Positions 11,101 to 21,340 of a DNA stretch of 64,000 nucleotides are shown one piece after another; the stretch's first letter is position 1; every line of letters starts with the position of its first letter. The stretch is from Hymenopellis radicata (lineage: Eukaryota; Basidiomycota; Agaricomycetes; Agaricales; Physalacriaceae). A program made the position numbers and the translations under genes. The stretch lies in assembly GCA_015501595.1 (NCBI GenBank), contig JADNRX010000145.1, positions 61,078-125,077 of the forward strand. Reading direction: 5' to 3'. The notes beneath the pieces are model-generated. The model was not told where the DNA came from. It saw nothing but the letters and a program-made list of their open reading frames with translations, and searched no databases.

Positions 11101-11268
11101 GTTCCAGGGGAGGCAGTGCACGATGCACCTGATAGGAGTGGTACGGCCGGTCCGAGAGACACCGGTAGCAGCGTTCCCGATGAAGACAGTGATGCTGAGA
11201 CAGATATCGAGGAGGAGGAGGAGGAATTGAGTAACATAACAGAAGCATTAGCACGAGTAGATATGTAG
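8133..11268 (+). CDS. KDZ (Kyakuja-Dileera-Zisupton) family transposase, complete, 963 aa
   Basis: Model: exons 8133-8271, 8320-9523, 9574-9950, 9998-10217, 10265-10578 and 10631-11268; five introns of 46-52 bp, all GT-AG and phase-consistent. The start (MSGRGRRKRKNVTVTLLQDG) is basic. The central part carries the family's hallmarks: ENFCPCCTYELRGE with clustered cysteines, FTMDGNDSLKRLF, FDETGWFLSVCRHGF, VGLFHGHAHCRSCQLKFLGT, GGGYDIGCKF and GLEDLEGCERFFSRSNALAA. The Asp and Glu in MDGN, YDIGC and GLEDLEG are the likely acidic residues of the RNase H-fold active site. The C-terminus has KMNISGSGYKLRKHIAK, FLADFDLLRDVRE and an acidic tail. KDZ transposases move DNA by cut and paste and in basidiomycetes travel with TET/JBP genes, as here. 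No stop or frameshift was found, so the enzyme may be active. Terminal inverted repeats were not found. Confidence 0.92.
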
Positions 11269-11566
11269 TGGTATGTTGTGTAATTCTTGTACAAACCGCC
11301 GTGGAAATAATGAATCCCGCCCTTGACAATGAGCGGGAGCGTCGGGACAGTGATCGGCAGCGACGATGACGCCATAAGTATGCCCGAGGTGCGGGCCGAG
11401 GACCGCTGCTGTCGGTTACCTAGGTAGGGGTCTAACACGCGCGCCAAGTTCAGCTTTATACAAGGTTTATTGGAGTACAGTACATTTAGTACAGATCTAT
11501 ATAAACGGTAACCGTCACCGGCTACACTGTGACAGGTAAGGGACTAAGGGATATTTGGGACATATA
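11269..11566. other. KDZ flank up to the broken end of H1; no gene seen
   Basis: This stretch should contain the right end of the KDZ segment, because homology to the H gene family starts only at about 11567. I compared it by eye with the left flank and found no clear terminal inverted repeat. Confidence 0.45.
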
Positions 11567-12217
11567 GGTGTCATGGAGAAGTGGTACTTTTTTTGACTGG
11601 GAATGTAGAGTGCACAGACTTTCCACCATGAGGTATCGGTTTTGCTGGACATGATGCGAATGAGCAAGGTGTGAAGGTTCAAGCAATAGTTGCTCCACTA
11701 CAAATCAGACTACATAAGCAACACAATGTGATGTCTACTCACCGAGCCGTACTTTTCTTGCTGTGAAAGTATCCGATGCCCCTCCTCTCTTGCAGCACCA
11801 CCTACAGTCTCAGCAAGTACAGCTATTGCATCCCGACTCCGGTCTCCAACTTTCTTCACTGCATCAAACCATTGGTCATAGTCAATCCTGGAAATCCATT
11901 CACTGGTCCTCGAATCCCCGACGAGATCTTGCACGTCACTAATCATCACTGTGAGAGGTTCATACCATGACACAAATGCCGGTGACATACCTTGCCTGGA
12001 CGTGCTCCCATTGCCTTGCCTGGACGGGATCCCTTTCCGAATCAATTATGTATTGAAGGATAAGCTCCTCATCCTCCGCCATGCGCTCCTCATCTTCATA
12101 GGACCCGCAACTCTGGTAGTCAGATTCGGCATCTTCATCAGAGACTTCGTCATCAGATACGTCCCGCGTCGTAGAGTGGGCATCCGTGGAGGAGCTGTCG
12201 TGGCCAGAGGCGGGCAT
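11567..12217 (-). pseudogene. H1: truncated copy of the H gene (partner of F-A)
   Basis: The start MPASGHDSSSTDAHSTTRD and the acidic segment DEVSDEDAESDYQSCGSYED match the family. Exon 1 is 12217-11991, exon 2 is 11938-11743 (ending QQEKYGS) and exon 3 begins at 11673 with TLLIRIMSSK. The acceptor before exon 3 is changed from CAG to CAC. After KYHFSM (about 11567) homology stops and unrelated sequence next to the KDZ segment follows, so the four-helix core and everything after it are missing. The missing part is not found further left in the window, which means a simple KDZ insertion does not explain the break. It lies downstream of F-A in the same orientation, as in the other modules. Confidence 0.8.
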
Positions 12218-12791
12218 GATGAGGGTAAGAGGAAGCGAAGGAATGCTGTTGATGCCGCACACACGTGAATGATTCCTGTGCTCGGACCGGCGCAGGACTC
12301 ATCGATATTGATAGAGGAAGCTGTTTATGATGGCATCCCGTTCAAGAGGAAGCCGGAGTGTGCAAGATTCCGGAACAGCAGAGCTCAGCCTTCGTAATGC
12401 TGCCGTGATCCTGAGAAGCGACCCAATTGAATCCATAAACAGCGTTGCTGACATTGCGCGGACCACCTTTGTTTTATGGCATACTACAACGTTGTTGGGC
12501 GTGGATGGCGCGCTATAGCGGTGCACCTTGCTCAGAGATGCCTCGTCGAACAGAAATTGGACAGCGGTACACTGGTCATACAAACCTCGCTGAAGAAATG
12601 GTTGCCCAACAAACGAGTAGTTGTCCTCCGCAGACTCTGAATAGTGAACTACGCAGTCGTACATCAGTGATGAAATCAAAACTAATGACAAGCCAAACAA
12701 ACACCCAATATTAAGGTAGTCTCGTAGAACAGACTCCATCCAAGAATGAAAGCAACAAAAGAAGAACGGAAGACCGTATGCTAGATCATCG

Positions 12792-13111
12792 TTACGGCCC
12801 CAGCTTGACCTCCCTCTCGTTCCTCTCCTCATCGCCCACGTCCATCGCCTCCTCCGAACCAGACGCCGATCCCGGGTGCGTGATAAGCGTAAGGCCACCT
12901 ACAGACGCCTCGACGTCCATCGCCTACTCCTCCACATCTGCCTCTGCCTCCTCGTCCCGTATCCGTTCTAGATCAATCTCCGTCCTGCTGCGACGCCTGC
13001 CGAACCTTCACCCTCAACGTCGGTCTGCGTATCGCTCACGGTCTTCAACCTGTACAGTGTACAGGAGCTAGACTGTTCAAATTCTTCAACGCATTCGTAC
13101 TAGCCCGCCCG
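12792..13111 (-). pseudogene. F-A, C-terminal part with the RING deleted
   Basis: Read on the minus strand, about 13102-13040 matches the start of F exon 2 (TNALKNLNSLAPV) and then jumps directly into the acidic tail (EDRERYADRR..., ending at a TAA at 12792-12794). Everything between, including both RING exons, is missing. The tail still aligns with F-B (DVEAS-GGLTLITHPG and the final EREVKLGP). This copy can therefore not make a RING ligase. Confidence 0.8.
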
Positions 13112-13383
13112 CGAGCATGCGGAGGTGTGGGATGAGGCACCGGGGGTTGTTTTAGGACGAGGGACGTTTCTCAACCACGTTAGGTTGAGCCCGGCGGATA
13201 CTGAGAGTAGGGCGAGTGTGTTGCGAGATGGCGATATTGTCCAGCTTGGAGTGGACTATCAAGGTGGGACGGAGGATATTTCTAAGAGTGTCAAGATACG
13301 GGTAGAGGTGGGTCGGGAATGGCAGGGCGGGAAGAACACGTTGAAGTGAGTCAGTTCCTGCAAGGTTTCTACTGCGCTAATGG
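13112..13383 (+). pseudogene. F-A, inverted 272 bp segment (second half of FHA domain)
   Basis: The plus strand here codes for GRGTFLNHVRLSP, SRASVLRDGDIVQLGVDY and KIRVEVGREWQGGKN, the second half of the FHA domain, followed by the start of intron 1. The pieces on both sides of it belong to the same gene on the minus strand. Order is otherwise kept, so this is an inversion in place. Breakpoints are about 13111/13112 and 13383/13384. Confidence 0.8.
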
Positions 13384-13607
13384 ACACTTGTTCATCATAG
13401 TCGATGTTCGACGCTTCGTAAACCACCCAACGCGGACAGCCGCGTCGCCCTCCTTGAGATCGCGCGTGATAGCATTGAAGCGCAAGGCACGGTCCGAGTG
13501 GAGGTGCGGCACGAGCCGTATGCGATGCGTCCCGCCGACACTCACTACGACTGCCGCTGTCGTCGGCACGTTCACGGCGCCCCGCTTTGCCGCCTTTCGA
13601 GCCCGGG
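13384..13607 (-). pseudogene. F-A, first half of FHA domain (between inversion and MULE)
   Basis: Minus-strand reading gives MNVPTTAAVVVSVGGTHRIR, LVPHLHSDRALRFNAITRDL and KEGDAAVRVGWFTKR, matching the beginning of the FHA region of F-B. The conserved Gly-Arg of the first FHA loop (IGR in F-B) reads VGW here. The piece is bounded by the inversion on one side and the 9 bp target duplication of the MULE on the other. Confidence 0.85.
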
Positions 13608-13616
13608 ACTCGGGGT
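13608..13616. repeat. MULE target-site duplication, left copy
   Basis: ACTCGGGGT, identical to 17204-17212. Joining the flanks across one copy restores the reading of F-A around PNNP-SPG, so the duplication marks the insertion point. Confidence 0.92.
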
Positions 13617-13673
13617 ATTATGGGCAATCGCACCCTCCTGGCTAGCGGATTAGATAATCAGTTCCCATGACGT
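13617..13673 (+). repeat. MULE left terminal inverted repeat (57 bp)
   Basis: Matches the reverse complement of 17147-17203 at 56 of 57 positions (T versus C at position 52). Confidence 0.92.
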
Positions 13674-13684
13674 AGTCGGGTTCA

Positions 13685-13760
13685 CGGCAGGCAAAATTTG
13701 GGCAGATTTCGACGGACTACGTCACTAGTCCGTCGAAATCTGCCCAAATTTTGCCTGCCG
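13685..13760. repeat. Perfect 35+35 bp hairpin near the MULE left end
   Basis: 13685-13719 and 13726-13760 are perfect reverse complements separated by CGTCAC. Arms begin CGGCAGGCAAAATTTGGGCA. It lies between the left terminal repeat and the transposase start. The right end has no counterpart, so this may be a small palindromic element nested in the MULE, or a structure used in its transposition or control. Confidence 0.85.
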
Positions 13761-13849
13761 CGTTTTAGGCTTAGTTAATCAATTCCCACGACAAATTGGT
13801 GCCGGAATATGTACTTGTGTGCGTCTATAGACTGCTGTACACTGCCAGT

Positions 13850-16800
13850 ATGAGTAATAACGCGTCTGACACGTCGAAAGAGGAAGGTAAGTGATACTAC
13901 CGTCATTACTTATACCCTGTATTCTACTGAAATGATTAGAAGAGCGCAAGTGCTCCCACTGCAAATACCGTGGCAAAGTCTCGACCTTCCCCCGCACTAA
14001 AAACCTTGGATATAAGAAGAAATGTGTCTCCTGCGATACCCGGGACACGACTCGAAGGCACACTAATACATCCGACGCGTCAAAGGAGAACCATAGTACT
14101 TCCGCTTCTGCCCAAACGTCTACTCGGCCACCAACCACGGGTGTGCTATCAGAAATGGAATGGCATGAGGCGGCTAAGATGATACGTGACCATAAGGGCC
14201 ATGCCTTCGAATTCGAAGCAGTTGTCCATCTTGACGCGCTTCTGACCGAGATACAAGTCACCGCAAATGATGACACGGTCAGCGATCCAGCTGATCATGT
14301 GACTCAACCCGTGGAAAGTGCTCTCATGGCGCGTCAAGTGGCCCGCGAGATCAGAAATCTGACAGACTATCGATTCATGTACGTGTATCCATCAGATTTC
14401 CTTCTTTATGTACTAATGTTCCACGGAACAGATATAAGCACTACCGTGACAGTGACTCCAGATCCAGAACATTTGTTTTCTTCTGTGCCCAGCTCAAAGG
14501 GCAGGAGACGAAGGAAAGGCTTGTAGAAGACCCTAAGAGGCAGCGTATGCGAATGAAGATGGATCGTTTTGCCTGTAACGGATGGTTGCGCGTGACCTTC
14601 GCGAATGATGATGCATCTACCGCGCGCATTCGATTGATGCATCACCACGCGCATACACCATACGTGGACATCAATCTTGGGCAGAAACAGAAGGATCTCA
14701 TAAGGGATCTCAAGCATCTCGCCCCATCGAAGGTGATTATGATGTCCTTCCAATATTTCTGATTCTTACATTTAATTACCTAGATTTGGGATAAAATCTT
14801 GGCCGACAACCCAGACAATGAATACACGGAGAAGCAGGTGTACAGTGAATGGATGCACCAGAGTGAGAAGGAATGGAGGCTTGACAATGACCAAGTTAAG
14901 TCTGCCGAGAAACTTATTCGGAGCGTGGAAGACTACACGACTCAGGTGATCCCGATCACACCGCGTCCGGGAATCCACGCCATCGCGTTTGCACTAAAAG
15001 AGCCGCTTGATGCAATTGGAGCAGAAACTACTGAGGTAGCCATGGATTCAACATGTACGTGATTTATTTTAGATGAGGCCGTTCTGACAGCTAGCTGAAT
15101 AGGGAAAACCAATCAAGCCGGGTATGAGCTTTACAGCCTCGTTGCAGAGCTCAATGGATGTGCGGTTCCTATTGCCTTTATTTTTACAACGTCGGACGGG
15201 ACTGCTGAGCCCGGTACCAAGGATCTCATGCTCCAGGACTTCATCGATTTTATTGCAAAGCGATGTCCGAATATCAAGTTCACCGACTCGGATAAGGAGA
15301 CATCCGAGATCAATGCATTTCAGGCTAAGATGCCCCAGGCGAAGCATCAGCTTTGCTATTGGCATTCGATTCGCTACATCGAGACGCGACTTGGAGAGGA
15401 TAAACCCCCGGCGGCGTATGACCCTCGTAGGGCCAACAAAATCTTCGACTTCATTGATCCTACTTGGGCACCCGGTGTTACATCTGGTCTCGTTGAGGAT
15501 GGTGTCCATCCGGACTCTATTGATCCACCTGACGAACTGGAGCCGCTTAAGATTCACATCAATCTTACAACTATGGAGAACATTCCTCAGCCACGACGCG
15601 AGCCTCTAAAGCCGCCGCCGGTACCAACTTGTCGTCCTCCGGTGATGATCCTTAAACTGGGTGACACTCGTACCCCAGTTTACCCAGCTCCTCCCGCCGC
15701 GCGTAGTCAAGATCTTCCCCTCTTTTGCCCTAAGGAGTACCGAAAGCCCATTATCGAAAAATTCCGAGTTCATCTCCATCAGCACCCTTCCATCCCCATC
15801 AATGATACCGCCGGGACGATGCTCTCCAGCGATGAAATCCATCGCCGGGCAGTCCAAGACATCTACAACTTCTGCTTTGAGCGGGACCTATCTCAAGTAT
15901 GGGCATACCTGTGGAACCGCTGGTATACTCCGAAACAGTGGATTCTGTGGGCACGTGCTGCATGTGATGCAATTCCGCGGTTGAAGACAACAATGATTGT
16001 GGAGTCCCTCTGGCGTCAAATCAAGCGGCGCGACCTCCCGCAGTTCAATCGTCCACGTCTTGATCTGGTAACTCATGTTATGTTGAAGTTTCTCCTTCCG
16101 CGGATTAATCGGAAGGTGGCTTACCTACAAGATCACCGACGCCTGGGACGACCAAAAGCTCTTGCTCCGTGGCAATCAAGCTTTGCTCAAGATTGGCGCA
16201 GCATGAGCAAGCCCGATGAGCTTCGATCCATGGAGCAGGAGCTTGCATGCCTTAAAGACACGTCGCGTAAGGGACCGGCACGCGCAGAACGTCTTGCAGA
16301 TATTGAAGCTGAGCGTGATCGACCGCGTGGGAAGTACCACACTTCGGTGGAGCGTTGGACGTGCTCTTGTCCATCCTATCTCATCAGCCGGTTTCTCCTT
16401 TGCAAGCATCTTGTCAGAGAGGCAAACCGGCTGACAAATAATGCACTGTGCAATGATTACCGCTTCTTCTTGAACTTGCGACGGAATCACTACGCACCGT
16501 ACTACACCATCCCTGGAATTCACAAGGAATCGACGAGCTCTGAGGATGAGGAGTGCGAGGATAGGGAGGTTGAGGTTATTCTTCTCGGAGGATACACCTC
16601 ACGACGGAAGACCAACAGGTCTGCAGTGCAGTCCGAGCCAAAGGAGACCGTTCCGGAGTCAATGGATGTCAATTCCGAGCCGCCGATGATTGTCGATCCC
16701 GAGCCCGAAATGGATCTAGATAATGCAATCGACATTGATCAAGAAGGGGCACATAGCGAAGAAGAGGGTCCTGAACGCGTGAGTGCAGTGCTAGATATCC

Positions 16801-17056
16801 GGAGCCAATAGCCTGATGACAGATGTTCCAGATCTTCTTCAGCGATGCCGAGATTCTACACTACAAGCGGTGCTTTGAGGATATGCTAGGTGTAGCACAG
16901 TCCAAGACAGGTGTGCATCCGAAGATGGGCAAGATTTTGCGGGACATCTTTGGTCGGGTAGAGGATGTGGGTGGGGACATTGGACGAGAGAAGCGGCGTC
17001 GGACAGGGTCCAGGACATGGAAAGATAGTACTCAAAACACTTTATTCATGGACTAG
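13850..17056 (+). CDS. MULE transposase with SWIM zinc finger, complete, 985 aa
   Basis: Model: exons 13850-13886, 13940-14378, 14432-14732, 14784-15054, 15103-16778 and 16823-17056; introns 44-53 bp, GT-AG, phases agree throughout. The N-terminus has a Cys-rich zinc-binding motif (CSHCKYRG ... CVSCDTRD). The catalytic region reads AMDSTWKTNQAGYELYSL (first Asp), FTDSDKETSEINAF (second Asp) and KHQLCYWHSIRYIETRL, the pattern of basidiomycete MULE transposases. A SWIM finger, WTCSCPSYLISRFLLCKHLV (C-x-C...C-x-H), follows. The last exon (DAEILHYKRCFEDMLG) is basic at its end. If the intron at 16779-16822 is not removed, the protein would stop at 16811. The gene fills its element from near the left to near the right terminal repeat. 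No disabling mutation was seen. Confidence 0.92.
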
Positions 17057-17146
17057 AGTAGTACATATCAAAAGAGCATCGTAGTCATCGGGGAGAACTG
17101 GCTCGATGACAGACAGTAGCTAAGTTCCGCTAAGACGCCGGCGGCG

Positions 17147-17203
17147 ACGTCGTGGGAACTGATTATCTAATCCGCTAGCCAGGAGGGTGCGATTGCCCAT
17201 AAT
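17147..17203 (-). repeat. MULE right terminal inverted repeat (57 bp)
   Basis: Reverse complement of 13617-13673 with one mismatch; followed directly by the target duplication ACTCGGGGT (17204-17212). Confidence 0.92.
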
Positions 17204-17212
17204 ACTCGGGGT
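17204..17212. repeat. MULE target-site duplication, right copy
   Basis: ACTCGGGGT, identical to 13608-13616. Confidence 0.92.
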
Positions 17213-17753
17213 TGTTCGGATCAGGGCTGACTTTGCCCTCCCGGCTCTGCCGTCGTCCGCAAGTTTAGAATGGTAGAAGCGCGGGGCGGGAGAGTCCTCG
17301 TGTGTGAGATGCGGCGTGGCGGGATGCAGCGGCGGATCCATCGGTAGTGCTGGGTTAACCGTCAAGGGCGATGTCGGTGCGGTGAGACGGGCGACGTGCG
17401 CGGTGGAGTGGAGGAGTATGGTGAGCGGGAGGGCGACTGCAGAGTCCGTTGGCTGGGACCAACGGAAGCTGGTGTTCCTAGAGTTGCTGGCGCTGGTCTG
17501 ATCTTGGATCCGGCTGTGATGCAAGAAACCGATGCTGCATCACCAGGCGTGCTGCTTCTAGTCTCGACGGACTCGTACGACGGTTGGAGGAACACGTTGA
17601 GTGTGGATTCAAGGCGGGTAAAAGTGTCGTTGAGTTTGTACGAATGCGAGGATCTTGCTGTCCGCCTGGTGTCAGTGGCAGTCGAGTCAGGAAATGATGC
17701 ACCGCACCTCATAGCCATATCAATTCTCTGCTGGTCTCCGTCGCGTGTGTCGC
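17213..17753 (-). pseudogene. F-A, 5' part up to the MULE insertion
   Basis: The minus strand matches the N-terminal low-complexity region of F-B and F-D: the start context GATATGGCTATGAG followed by GTGCGG, the Ser/Pro-rich stretch, then MDPPLHPATPHLTHEDSPAP and the codons before PNNP, where the MULE lies. Small frame differences against F-B indicate decay. Together with 13384-13607, 13112-13383 and 12792-13111 it makes one former gene spread over 5 kb. Confidence 0.8.
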
Positions 17754-19340
17754 GTTAAGGAGGAAGAAAAGAGCGTGGGGGATTATTTCCTCTTTGGACT
17801 TGCACGTGGAGTTTAGCACGTAGTTTGGTTTTCATGGCAAACTGAACGTTGTTATTGGCACTTTTGACGATAGCTTCTCCTCCCGAAGGTCTGATAGATT
17901 GGGAAACAGAGTACGGATGTTACAAGTCCTAAGTACTTCTGAGGTGTGTGACCTACATATCGTCGCCGGTACCGTGCTATGGTCGCGATATTCATCCCAG
18001 CACGCTCAGACCACCAGGAAGCCGCACAGTCCAGAAGGTGGTCGTAGTACCGGACGAGAGGCTTGACAGAGCACCGACCTGGAAGGAAAGAACGGTGCAA
18101 GATAGACGAAAACTCAGTGCTCTTTATACCACTGGTGGCTAGAAGCTGATAGATGAGGCGGACGTCTGTGCACAAAACATCAAGTAAGTGACTCACGGGT
18201 GTTCCATTGCATCAAACTATCTTGCATGGTGAAAGCCCTGTTCTCAAAGAATAAACGCTCCCGTGATGTAGTTCGACTCGGAGGACACTTACCAGTACTT
18301 ACGGCCCATATACACCCACTAAACATTGAACTCCCACTCGTACATTGCTACAAGAAGGTCAAGGTGAAGTTCCCGAGACGAGTATACTTCCAACAACCCA
18401 TCCCATCGAGTGCGCCAAGAAACAATTTCAGGACGGGAGCCGAAAAAGAAGTCAAGGCAACGATTGGGCGCCTAGACAGCTATTATACGCGGGAGAATTC
18501 AACCGGGACCTCTCTGTACAAGTGTCAGTTTCGCCTCTGCATTCTTTCCGGTTTCCCACTCACTCTCACGTTCCCTCCACGCCGATTTTCTGCTGAAGAT
18601 TCGTCGTCTCGGCGCATTCTGCGGAGTAGAAGGGCGTTAGCGATTCTGGGCAGCAAAATGAACAACTTCACCAGTAGTAAGTCCTGCACTGTGACTGCTG
18701 AAACCTGTTTCCCGGCTTAAGATGTCCAAGTTCAAATCAGCTCGACACAATATCCGCGTTCAAGTTCGCACCAGGCCGGGACACCGGGTTCAAAAGCGAG
18801 AAGATGCCCGAAAACACATTCCCGGATGACTGTTCCTGCAACCCTTGGAAGTCGCCAATCGATGCCCTCCAAGGAGCAAGACACGAAAGGCGCTCGATTT
18901 GTCGTGAGCCGGTTGTGAGATCAAGAGAAAAAGTCGGGACAGTTGTTCAGACGGTGCTCTCCAGAGTTCTGACAGTCCCAAGAGTATTACCCACGCAACT
19001 AGTCGGGATTCACGATCAGAACGTCAAGAGCGTAGAAGACGTCAAGGTGCAGACGATGTAGAGGTGCGTAGGTGTTGCCAGGTGCGTTGTTGTATTCGGT
19101 ATGATCATTACAAAAGCACTGACGCACGAGTACCAAAAAATCCCATCGGATATTGAAAAGAGCCGACGCCCAAAGGTTGTGAATTGAGGACACGCCTCGA
19201 CGCGACATGATGGCGGGAGGAAGAAGTCTTCGATCAGGCAACCAGATCTGGCAGTTTGATGGTTTGCCTTTTACCATCACGTTACCACCACCAAACCCGT
19301 ACACCCATCTACCCTGCACCACCATCCACTTCCACGCATA
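17754..19340. other. No gene seen
   Basis: Many short frames on both strands, none with family resemblance or consistent splice structure. Contains a few intron-like GTAAGT...CAG intervals, so a decayed gene is possible, but I could not reconstruct it. Confidence 0.4.
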
Positions 19341-19350
19341 CGACCGCTGC

Positions 19351-19672
19351 CCGAGCTCGATAGGCGCGTGTTGTTGTTAGCTTTGCATTTTGTCGTTTGC
19401 CTTGCATTTGTTCTGAAGACCGCGACCCGAGCACGACAGGCGCGCGTCTTGCCACCACCACATCACTGCTGCCCAGATTTCTTTAGACGTTGAAGGCCAC
19501 GACCCGAGCTCGATAGGCGTGTGCTACGTTCTGCTGTGACCCGAGTTCAATAGGCATAAGGATTGTTTTATTTGTGTCTTAAGATCTTGGATCGAGGACG
19601 TTGAAGGCTACGACCCGAGCACGATAGGCGTAAGCTACGTTCCGTTGAAAGCCGCGACTCAAGCACGAGGCG
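19351..19672. repeat. Six dispersed copies of a 16 bp motif
   Basis: Variants of CCGAGCWCGATAGGCG occur at 19351-19366, 19427-19442, 19504-19519, 19541-19556, 19615-19630 and about 19659-19672, at irregular spacing, several followed by GTGCTACGTTC or TAAGCTACGTTC. No open frame runs through them. This could be a decayed minisatellite or a cluster of binding sites. Confidence 0.65.
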
Positions 19673-19781
19673 TGAGCTATTGCGAGAGACATGCAAACCG
19701 CTTCTGTCTTTTTCTACCTTATCGTTGAACTGGCATCCTGTGTACGTCGGTTCAAGCGACGAAGATGGCCTCATATATATC

Positions 19782-19796
19782 TTTTTTTTTTTTTTT
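19782..19796 (-). repeat. T15 run (possible poly-A tail of a minus-strand retrocopy)
   Basis: Fifteen T residues followed by GGCCGCCTGCAG. On the minus strand this is a poly-A run; no reading frame upstream of it could be recognised. Confidence 0.4.
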
Positions 19797-20112
19797 GGCC
19801 GCCTGCAGCTGGCTCAACGTTGGTAAAGTTTTGGTGGCTTCAGTCGCACTGTACAGTTTGCCGGTGATTGCCGGATGAGGCTCACGCCGAACAAGCCGAG
19901 CACTATCTCTGTTGAATTGTGAACATACTTCTCGTATTCTCCTCTCCTTTGGTGCTCCTGCCTGATCTTGAAGTTCTACCGCCGTGGTTCGACGGTGAGC
20001 TCGGCTTCTTGGGAGGGTAGAGAGCGCAAGAGACGTACGGGTGATGGCTTATGTCGTCATCGCGTGCGCACCTCTTGCGGCCAGCCGGTCCTGTGGGCCC
20101 AATCGGCTGTTT

Positions 20113-20133
20113 AACAACAACAACAACAACAAC
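20113..20133. repeat. (AAC)n microsatellite
   Basis: Seven consecutive AAC units. Confidence 0.9.
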
Positions 20134-20339
20134 GTTCTCTCCATCTTGTAGGTGTATTTCTTTCACGTACGACGCCTCGACGCCTCTCTGAACGACAATT
20201 GTGTCGATAAACGACCTTGGTTCGCGATGAACGGGGCCGTGGATTACAGCAGCATGGACGACCTCGCCGGCCAGGCTTGGATTCTGTGTCAGTGGTGCGT
20301 CTTTTCTCAACCTTTTCGCGTTATTTTACAATGATTTGG

Positions 20340-21340
20340 TGCTAGATTGTCTTCCAATAATCTGCAACTTTGTGCGTTTTGCTTCCTTCGGCGCTGTTGA
20401 AATGTAGGCTAACTTTTCGTAGTATTTACGGATGGACCGCGGTGGCCTTGCTACCGCCACCACGGGCCTTCTACACTCAGGAAATCCCCGTCGTCATGAT
20501 GGACACCGAACATTTGACGTGGGACAGGCTGGCTGTCCTACCCGGACCGGCTTTTCGTCCAGACAAAAAGGTGATGTTTAAATTCTAACCTATTGTCCTT
20601 AGATAAAATCTGTTCGTCCATCAAAAGCCGTATGTCCTGCTTCGTATTCCGCACCTTCTTGTGTTCACCGCATTCCATTAGTCGAGGCGGCTTTACCGCC
20701 GCCTCCCATGTTCAAACGACTGGAGGAACAACGCCTTGTCTGGGGAACACCCCGTTTCGCGACTAAAAGCATGTGTTGACCTGAGTCGCCGTCTCGGCTT
20801 TGCTTCTAACAAAAAGGTTCAAATTTTTGGTTAAATTTCACGCTCAATGCTGACCTGTTTCCATTGCCAGTTCCTGCGCCTTACCACCATCGATTCAGAC
20901 GTCTACTTAATAATCGCCGTTGATGGTGATATTCATCCTATAGGATTCGGGTTTACGGACTGATTGGGACGCTTACGCGGCGGACTTCGCTAGGCGTTCT
21001 GGCCGAATTTTCACGCTCACTTGTTACGCCAGCGCGATGTGATTGCGTTCAACGAACTGAACAGTAGTGTTGGCGCCGCTATGTTCGTCCCGCGAGCCCT
21101 TGCTGCTGGGATATCGCCATTCGTTACCCTAATTGACGCCACACTTCGACTTGGGTTTGGACACTGACACTGACGATGGTCGTCAACGGATGGCACCTTT
21201 ATTACTCCCCACAATTGCCGTTTCACTCCAGCAACCACTGCCCTCATGTATCTTCTCCCACAGATAGATATCAATGCCATCGTATTCCCTGCTCGGACAA
21301 TTACCACATAAACTTGCGATGTCCCTTGCATCAACAGCGA
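20340..21340 (+). pseudogene. Decayed repeated gene X, copy 1
   Basis: Pieces of a split gene that recurs in this window: YGWTAVALLPPPRAFYTQEI, LAVLPGPAFRPDKK, FLRLTTIDSDVYLIIAVDGD, then IHPIGFGFTD and WDAYAADFARRSGRIFTLT, and later FNELNSSVGAAMFVPRALAA-type sequence around 21045-21110. Intron-like intervals separate the pieces and stops break them. Copy 2 (24060-25170) and copy 3 (40130-40530, minus) share the same order. I do not recognise the family; a transposon-encoded or telomere-proximal multi-copy gene would fit. Confidence 0.5.

Larger units (their letters stand above)
13617..17203. mobile_element. Complete Mutator-like element (MULE), 3587 bp, inserted in F-A
   Basis: The element starts ATTATGGGCAATCGCACCCT and ends with its reverse complement. 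The terminal inverted repeats are 57 bp with one mismatch (13617-13673 and 17147-17203). A perfect 9 bp duplication ACTCGGGGT flanks it, the length usual for MULEs. Inside is one full transposase gene. Near-identical ends, perfect target duplication and an uninterrupted gene suggest a recent insertion and possible activity. A second partial copy of the terminal motif (AATTCCCACGAC at about 13779-13792) lies just inside the left end. Confidence 0.92.

Noticed and set aside
4620..11560. Terminal inverted repeats for the KDZ segment
   Set aside because: Weak matches such as AGGGGTCT on both sides were seen, but nothing long or with a convincing target duplication, so element ends are not claimed.
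11567..12217. H1 broken by simple insertion of the KDZ element
   Set aside because: The missing half of H1 was not found on the far side of the KDZ region, so a deletion or larger rearrangement is needed.
12299..12898. 199-codon minus-strand frame
   Set aside because: It crosses the conserved H upstream block and the F-A tail in a frame that no other copy keeps open.
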